NCBI GenBank assembly: GCA_000151295.1
Contig: GG745349.1
Location: 468,248-505,710 of the forward strand
Direction of reading: 5' to 3'
DNA: 37,463 nucleotides
DNA from: Allomyces macrogynus ATCC 38327
Taxonomy: Eukaryota > Blastocladiomycota > Blastocladiomycetes > Blastocladiales > Blastocladiaceae
The notes under the pieces are model-generated. The model was given only the letters and a program-made list of their open reading frames with translations. It was not told where the DNA came from and ran no database searches. The position numbers and the translations under genes are program-made. Positions within the stretch are counted from its first letter, which is position 1, and each line of letters begins with the position of its first letter. Below are positions 33,104 through 37,463 of the stretch, in pieces.

Positions 33104-35699
33104 ATGGTCAGCGCATCAACGAGCAGCACCATGGCACCGCAGCCACCACCACGAACCCGGCCCATCAATGATGCTGTGTCTGCGGAAAAGCGCCGCGAAA
33201 ACCAGCGCAAGCTCATGGAGGAAATGGCTGATGTCGAAATTCTTGAGGACACGCTCGCGAAATCGATGCAATTGTCTGCCCAAATGGTATTTGCCGAGTG
33301 ATCACAGCCCACCGAGATCGTCTCCTGAAGTGACGTGCCGCTCGCCCGCCAGGTGGAGATGCTTGGGTCGTTTGACGACCGGCTCAAGAGCTTCGAGCAG
33401 TCGATGCTTCCCATTCATCGCTCGACGCAACGGCTCAACTTGTACTACGAGAGTGCGTTTGGCGAGGTGTTTCTGGCTCTGCAACCGAGACGCGCCTGAC
33501 AGGTTGCTGCGCGTAGATGTGGAAAAGACGCTCGACGAAGCGAACCGCATCATCGAGTACCTCGATCTCGCTGACAAGGAGCGCGACGTGATATCTCGAG
33601 GGTGCGGCAGATGCGATCGCACACGCCGCCTCGACTTCTTGCACGCCCCTCACGATTGCGCGTTTGTAGCCCGGATCCGACCAACATTCTACCGTACATC
33701 GAGTCCATGAACCGCATCGTCGCGGCCTTGACGTTCTTGACCGGGTCTCGATTCGCGAGTGGCGAAAAGGCGATCTACAAGCTGGTACCATTGCACTCTC
33801 ACTTTGTCCGTCTTGGCGCTCCGCTGATCCGCTGACGCCTGAGCCCTTCTCCCGATTCTCAGCGGCAACAACAGAACGCGGGTCTTATGCAACTCATCCG
33901 TCTCTTCAAGGACTGGCTCACGAGCATCAGCGCGCCTGTCGACACGCTCGATCTGATCCGTTCCCAAAAAGACGTGCTCCCGACGCCCAACCCAACCGAA
34001 CTCCGGCGGCTCAGCGAGCTCGCGACCTGGCTCTCGTCCGTCCCTACAGACCCGTCGGCCTCCGGACAGGCCGAGGACCTGGCCGACTTCACGCGCGTCT
34101 ACGTGCAAGTGCGCGGCGCGTACCTGACGAAATCGCTACAGCCCGTGGCCGCGCAGGCAGGCGACCAGCGGCGGCAATCGAGCGGCGGGTTCATTCAATT
34201 GACGACATGGCTCGAGCGGTATTTGCGTGCCGAGCGCGCGCTCGCGACGCAGTTGTTGCCGCAGCGCGCGATTGCCGTCTTGGACGCGACGGCGACGCCC
34301 GTGCTCGACTTGTACTTGGAGGTCGGGCAGGCGTTGTTGACGCAGTTGAAGCGCGCGAATGGCCGCGCGGATTTCAGCTTGGTGTTTGTGCTGTTTGATG
34401 TGCTCGAGTTTTGGGGGGTCAAGCGCGACGAGTTTGGGACGGTCTTGGACGTACGTGCTTGGTGCCTTAGTAACGTATCCCGCGGTTCCATGCTCACGAC
34501 TGCGATCGGAATGCAGGGCCTGACCAAGAAGAGCCAGGATATCGAGGACTTGTTTGACAGCTGGACCAAGGCCGCGCTCAAGATTATTCCCGACTTTTTG
34601 GAGGAGGTCAAGGTACGCTTCACGACGTGGTATTTCGAATCACGTTCCGGTACCGCTGTTTAATCACTCTTTGCCGGTTCGTTCGCGTAGCAACCCGGCA
34701 AGGGCTCGCTCCCACCGGACGGGACAGTCCACGAGCTCACGAGCAATGTACGGCTACCCTGCCGCCCGCGATCACGGTTGTCGGGAACTGAACTGACCTC
34801 GCGTTGGCCCACTCCTAGACCATGTCGTTCATGAAGAAGCTGCTCGAATACCCGGACTCGACCGAGTCCATTTTGCTCTCGATTGGCGAGCACGACTGGG
34901 CCTCGTCGTCCATCAACATCACGGAAATCAAGTACATCAAGTCATCGGGCCGGCTCATCCGCAAGTACTTTGGTGCGTCTGTCCTCATTGCTCGCCGCTT
35001 AGCCTTCTCCACCACCAAAACTCACCGTCCCACACCCTCCCCAGGCCTGGTCCTTGCCGCCCTCGACGCCAACCTCGACAGCAAAGCGAAACAGTACAAG
35101 AAACCCGGCGTCGCGACTATTTTCCTGATCAACAACATGCACTACATTCTCAAGACCGTCCGTTCGCACGCGAAACTCAAGTCTCTCCTGTCCGACCAGG
35201 GCGCGACCGGCGCCGTACCCGACCTGGTTGCGCAGTACGACCGCGCGCTGCGCCGGCACCGCGACGCGTTCCAGGATATGTTCCGCCCCGTGCTCGAGTA
35301 CCTGATGGACGTGACGGTGATTCAGGCCGGAGCTATCAAGAAGGACATGTCCTCGAACGAGCGCGCCGCGATCAAGGACAAGTTTGCGAAATTCAATGCG
35401 GCGTTTGATGACATTGTCAAGAATTTGCGCGTATGCGCGGTGCCCGACGCCGAGTTGAAGGCCGCGCTCGTCAAGGACGCCAAGGGCTTTGTCGTGCCCA
35501 TGTACCAGCGGTTCTTGACCAAGTGCGTGCCGTCTTTGTTTTTGTGCCGGGTGCGTGCGAGTGCTTGGTGCGGGGTTGCTCACGCGCGCTCTCCCGCGAC
35601 TGTAGGTACCAAACGTCGGATTTCAGCAAGCACAAGGAAAAGTACATCAAGTACGATCTCGCGCAGGTTGAGCAGATTCTCGACAAGATGTTTTTGTGA
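33104..35699 (+). CDS. EXO70: Exocyst complex subunit EXO70
   Basis: EXO70 binds phosphoinositides and Rho GTPases and anchors the exocyst at sites of secretion. Ten exons: 33104-33286, 33353-33452, 33517-33601, 33670-33784, 33863-34450, 34517-34612, 34691-34747, 34819-34972, 35045-35522, 35606-35699. All phases agree and no frame breaks are needed. Markers: DRLKSFEQSMLPIHRSTQRL, NVEKTLDEANRIIEYLDLA, RGPDPTNILPYIESMNRI, GTVHELTSNTMSFMKKLLEY, GVATIFLINNMHYILKTVR, then the conserved C-terminus (ELKAALVKDAKGFVVPMYQR, HKEKYIKYDLAQVEQIL). Introns 34451-34516 and 34973-35044 have lengths divisible by three and no in-frame stop, so failure to splice would only insert residues. It is convergent with RAB7. 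Confidence 0.95.
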
Positions 35700-35980
35700 A
35701 TATTGAACGACGCGTTTCAAATACCAATCGCGCTTTGCTTGGCGTGAAGGGAAAGCTGAGTAAAGCAGGTCAAAGCGCAGCTGTTATCGCGACCAACGAG
35801 ACCAGATTCAAAGGTGAGGGAAAACCGACAAAGAACCACGAACCACGAACAAAGATATCAAGAAAAGAACCAACCAAAGCACCAAAAATGGCACGGCAAC
35901 CAACCATTCAAACGACCCGAACCGCGAGGCCGCAGTGGAAGCAACAGTGCGACCGCGGCGCGACCTCGCGTCCCTACCAC

Positions 35981-36953
35981 TCAGCACGCGCAGCCATTGT
36001 TTTGGTTCCGTGCCGACGCGTCGAGCCGAATCGGTTCCGGGAAGTCGTAGGCCACGTCCTCGTGCACGTTCTTGAGCGCCTGCTCGGCAATCGCCTGGAA
36101 CGCGGCTTCCACGTTGATGGCCTCCTTGGCCGACGTCTCAAAGTGCTGCAGGTTGCCCTTTTCCTGGCACCACGCGAGCGCGCGCTTGAGCGTCACCTGG
36201 TGGTTGCATACAGCTAAGGTCAGTTCCTGGAGAGATACATCGAAGTGTCAGGGGTCAGGTGCGGACCTGGCGCTTGCTCTCCTCAACATCCACCTTGTTG
36301 CCGAGCACGACAAACGGGAAGTCGTCTGGGTTCTGCGGGGAACCCTGCAGCAAGAACTCGTCGCGCCACGACTGGAGCGAGTCAAACGACTTGGCGTTGT
36401 TCACGTCGTAGACGAGCACGCAGCAGTCGGCGCCACGGTAGAAGGCCACGCCGAGCGACTGGAAGCGTTCCTGGCCGGCTATGGAAGACGATGACGACGG
36501 TGCGAGGTCAGCAATCGGCGATGCCGGTGGAATCGGAGCGCGATGAGCAACGCGAGACGCAAACGAGGGGAGAATCGGTACCAGTGTCCCACATCTGCAA
36601 TCGAAATGAAAAATGAACAACACCAGGGTGAGATACGCAAAAAGACGGCGCAAGATTCAGGTGCGGGCCGGAGCGTGCGTACCTGCAGCGTCACGACCGT
36701 GTCGCCGACGGTCAGCTCCTTGGTGAGGAAATCGGCGCCGATCGTGGCCTTGTACTGCATCGAGAAGCGGCGGTTCACATACTGATTCATCAGCGACGTC
36801 TTGCCGACGCTACGGCCGATCCATTGGCGGCGTCAGTGCGTGGTGGCCGGCGGGCAGGATCGCGCGGAGCGGGGGCAGGCGAGCGAGTACCCACCCCGAG
36901 TCGCCGAGAATGAGGACTTTGAGAATGAGCTTGCGCTTGGGTTGCGTGGCCAT
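35981..36953 (-). CDS. YPT7: Rab7/Ypt7 GTPase
   Basis: This is the late-endosome/vacuole Rab that drives fusion with HOPS. Five exons join to 208 residues: 36953-36895, 36809-36683, 36594-36582, 36478-36267, 36196-35981. The start is [21 protein letters not shown]-loop GDSGVGKTS is split by the first intron. [15 protein letters not shown] is switch [21 protein letters not shown] is switch II, in which the 13-nt exon at 36594-36582 encodes only MWDT plus one base. Base-binding motifs are GNKVDVE and [11 protein letters not shown]. The C-terminus ends in CAC, a double-geranylgeranylation signal. No frame breaks were seen. Confidence 0.96.
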
Positions 36954-37463
36954 CGCGAAAATGACGGGGCGGGAGGCGATGGGCGGGCAGGGGTCGGATC
37001 CAAGGCGTTGCAGCTCGCGACGGGTTGCGCGGGAGTGTTGACGGTTTGGAACGGGCGGGGTCGGCCGATGCGGCCAAGTCGTGTGCGGCGGTGCGGGGCG
37101 ACGGCTGCGGGCAGTGAGAGCGCGGGGTCCAAGAGCGGGTCGAGGACGGAGACGGGGGCGGCGGCAGAGAGAAGAAATGGCCGCGGCCGCGTCAGGCTGT
37201 CGGCACCTTGCGTCTTGCGTGCGCGAGCGCCAGGAGGGGTCGGCCGGGTGTGGTGCGAAACAAACTGGTTTTGCTCCACAACGCGTCCCCACCACTGGCT
37301 AGGGTTTCGCAACCTAGCACACGACACTCTGCACTTGGTCAACACCATCCATCCGTCTGTCATGTCAAGACCGCAGACGAACAGCGCCCTCGAGCCCCGC
37401 AAAATGGATCCATGTCGGCCGCTCTAGAATGTACATATCACTATCACTCGTCGCCAAAAATAT
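36954..37463. other. RAB7 upstream region to window edge, no gene supported
   Basis: This is 510 bp holding the RAB7 promoter. Open frames exist on both strands because the DNA is GC-rich, but none resembles a protein I know or shows splice structure. The AT-richer end near 37430 may belong to a neighbouring gene. Confidence 0.5.

Noticed and set aside
37300..37463. Possible start of another gene at the right edge
   Set aside because: No frame here shows recognisable protein similarity or convincing splice sites within the window.

Overview
The window is nuclear DNA from a fungus-like eukaryote. It is GC-rich and gene-dense, and most of its genes have several short introns (about 60-130 bp) with GT...AG ends and CTGAC/CTAAC-like branch sites. 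The best guess is a zoosporic (flagellated) fungus, with Blastocladiomycota ahead of Chytridiomycota. The evidence is a Tctex-type dynein light chain of the ciliary DYNLT2B kind, a cyclic-nucleotide-gated-like channel and a probable Integrator subunit 9, together with an otherwise fungal gene set (CWC25, ERG28, PMR1, COX11, FAF1). The lineage call is inference.

Layout, left to right: 3' part of a RasGEF (+, 1-2248); CWC25 splicing factor (-, 2780-4225); ERG28 (-, 4912-5648) divergent from a PMR1/SPCA Ca/Mn-ATPase (+, 6051-9481); COX11 (-, 9686-10547); LUC7 (-, 11116-12819); INTS9-like (-, 13302-15749) divergent from FAF1 (+, 15995-17287); RNA polymerase III subunit RPC9 (-, 17430-18030) divergent from BUD32 kinase (+, 18374-19343); a universal stress protein (-, 19583-20441); a large CNBD ion-channel-like protein (-, 21109-25433); the GATOR2/SEA subunit MIOS/SEA4 (-, 25762-29514); ALG1 mannosyltransferase (-, 29770-31651) divergent from DYNLT2B (+, 32099-32836); exocyst EXO70 (+, 33104-35699); RAB7/YPT7 (-, 35981-36953). 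The last 510 bp hold nothing I can support.

Most genes are unrelated housekeeping functions: splicing, sterol synthesis, Golgi ion transport, respiratory-chain assembly, ribosome and tRNA biogenesis, Pol III, nutrient signalling, glycosylation, exocytosis and vacuole traffic. There is no operon-like logic. Divergent pairs sharing 245-447 bp promoters are common.

The most unusual item is the channel-like protein. It has an S1-S6 layout, a C-linker and a CNG-like cyclic-nucleotide-binding domain, but the place where the K+ selectivity filter should be reads FSQRYAKKI, so the TVGYG signature is gone. Other points of note are the INTS9-like gene, a 5' splice-site preference of GTACG/GTGCG, several stop-free introns whose length is a multiple of three, a 13-nt microexon in RAB7, and at least a dozen single-base frame breaks in otherwise conserved genes. 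Those breaks mostly lie in short homopolymers and look like sequence errors.
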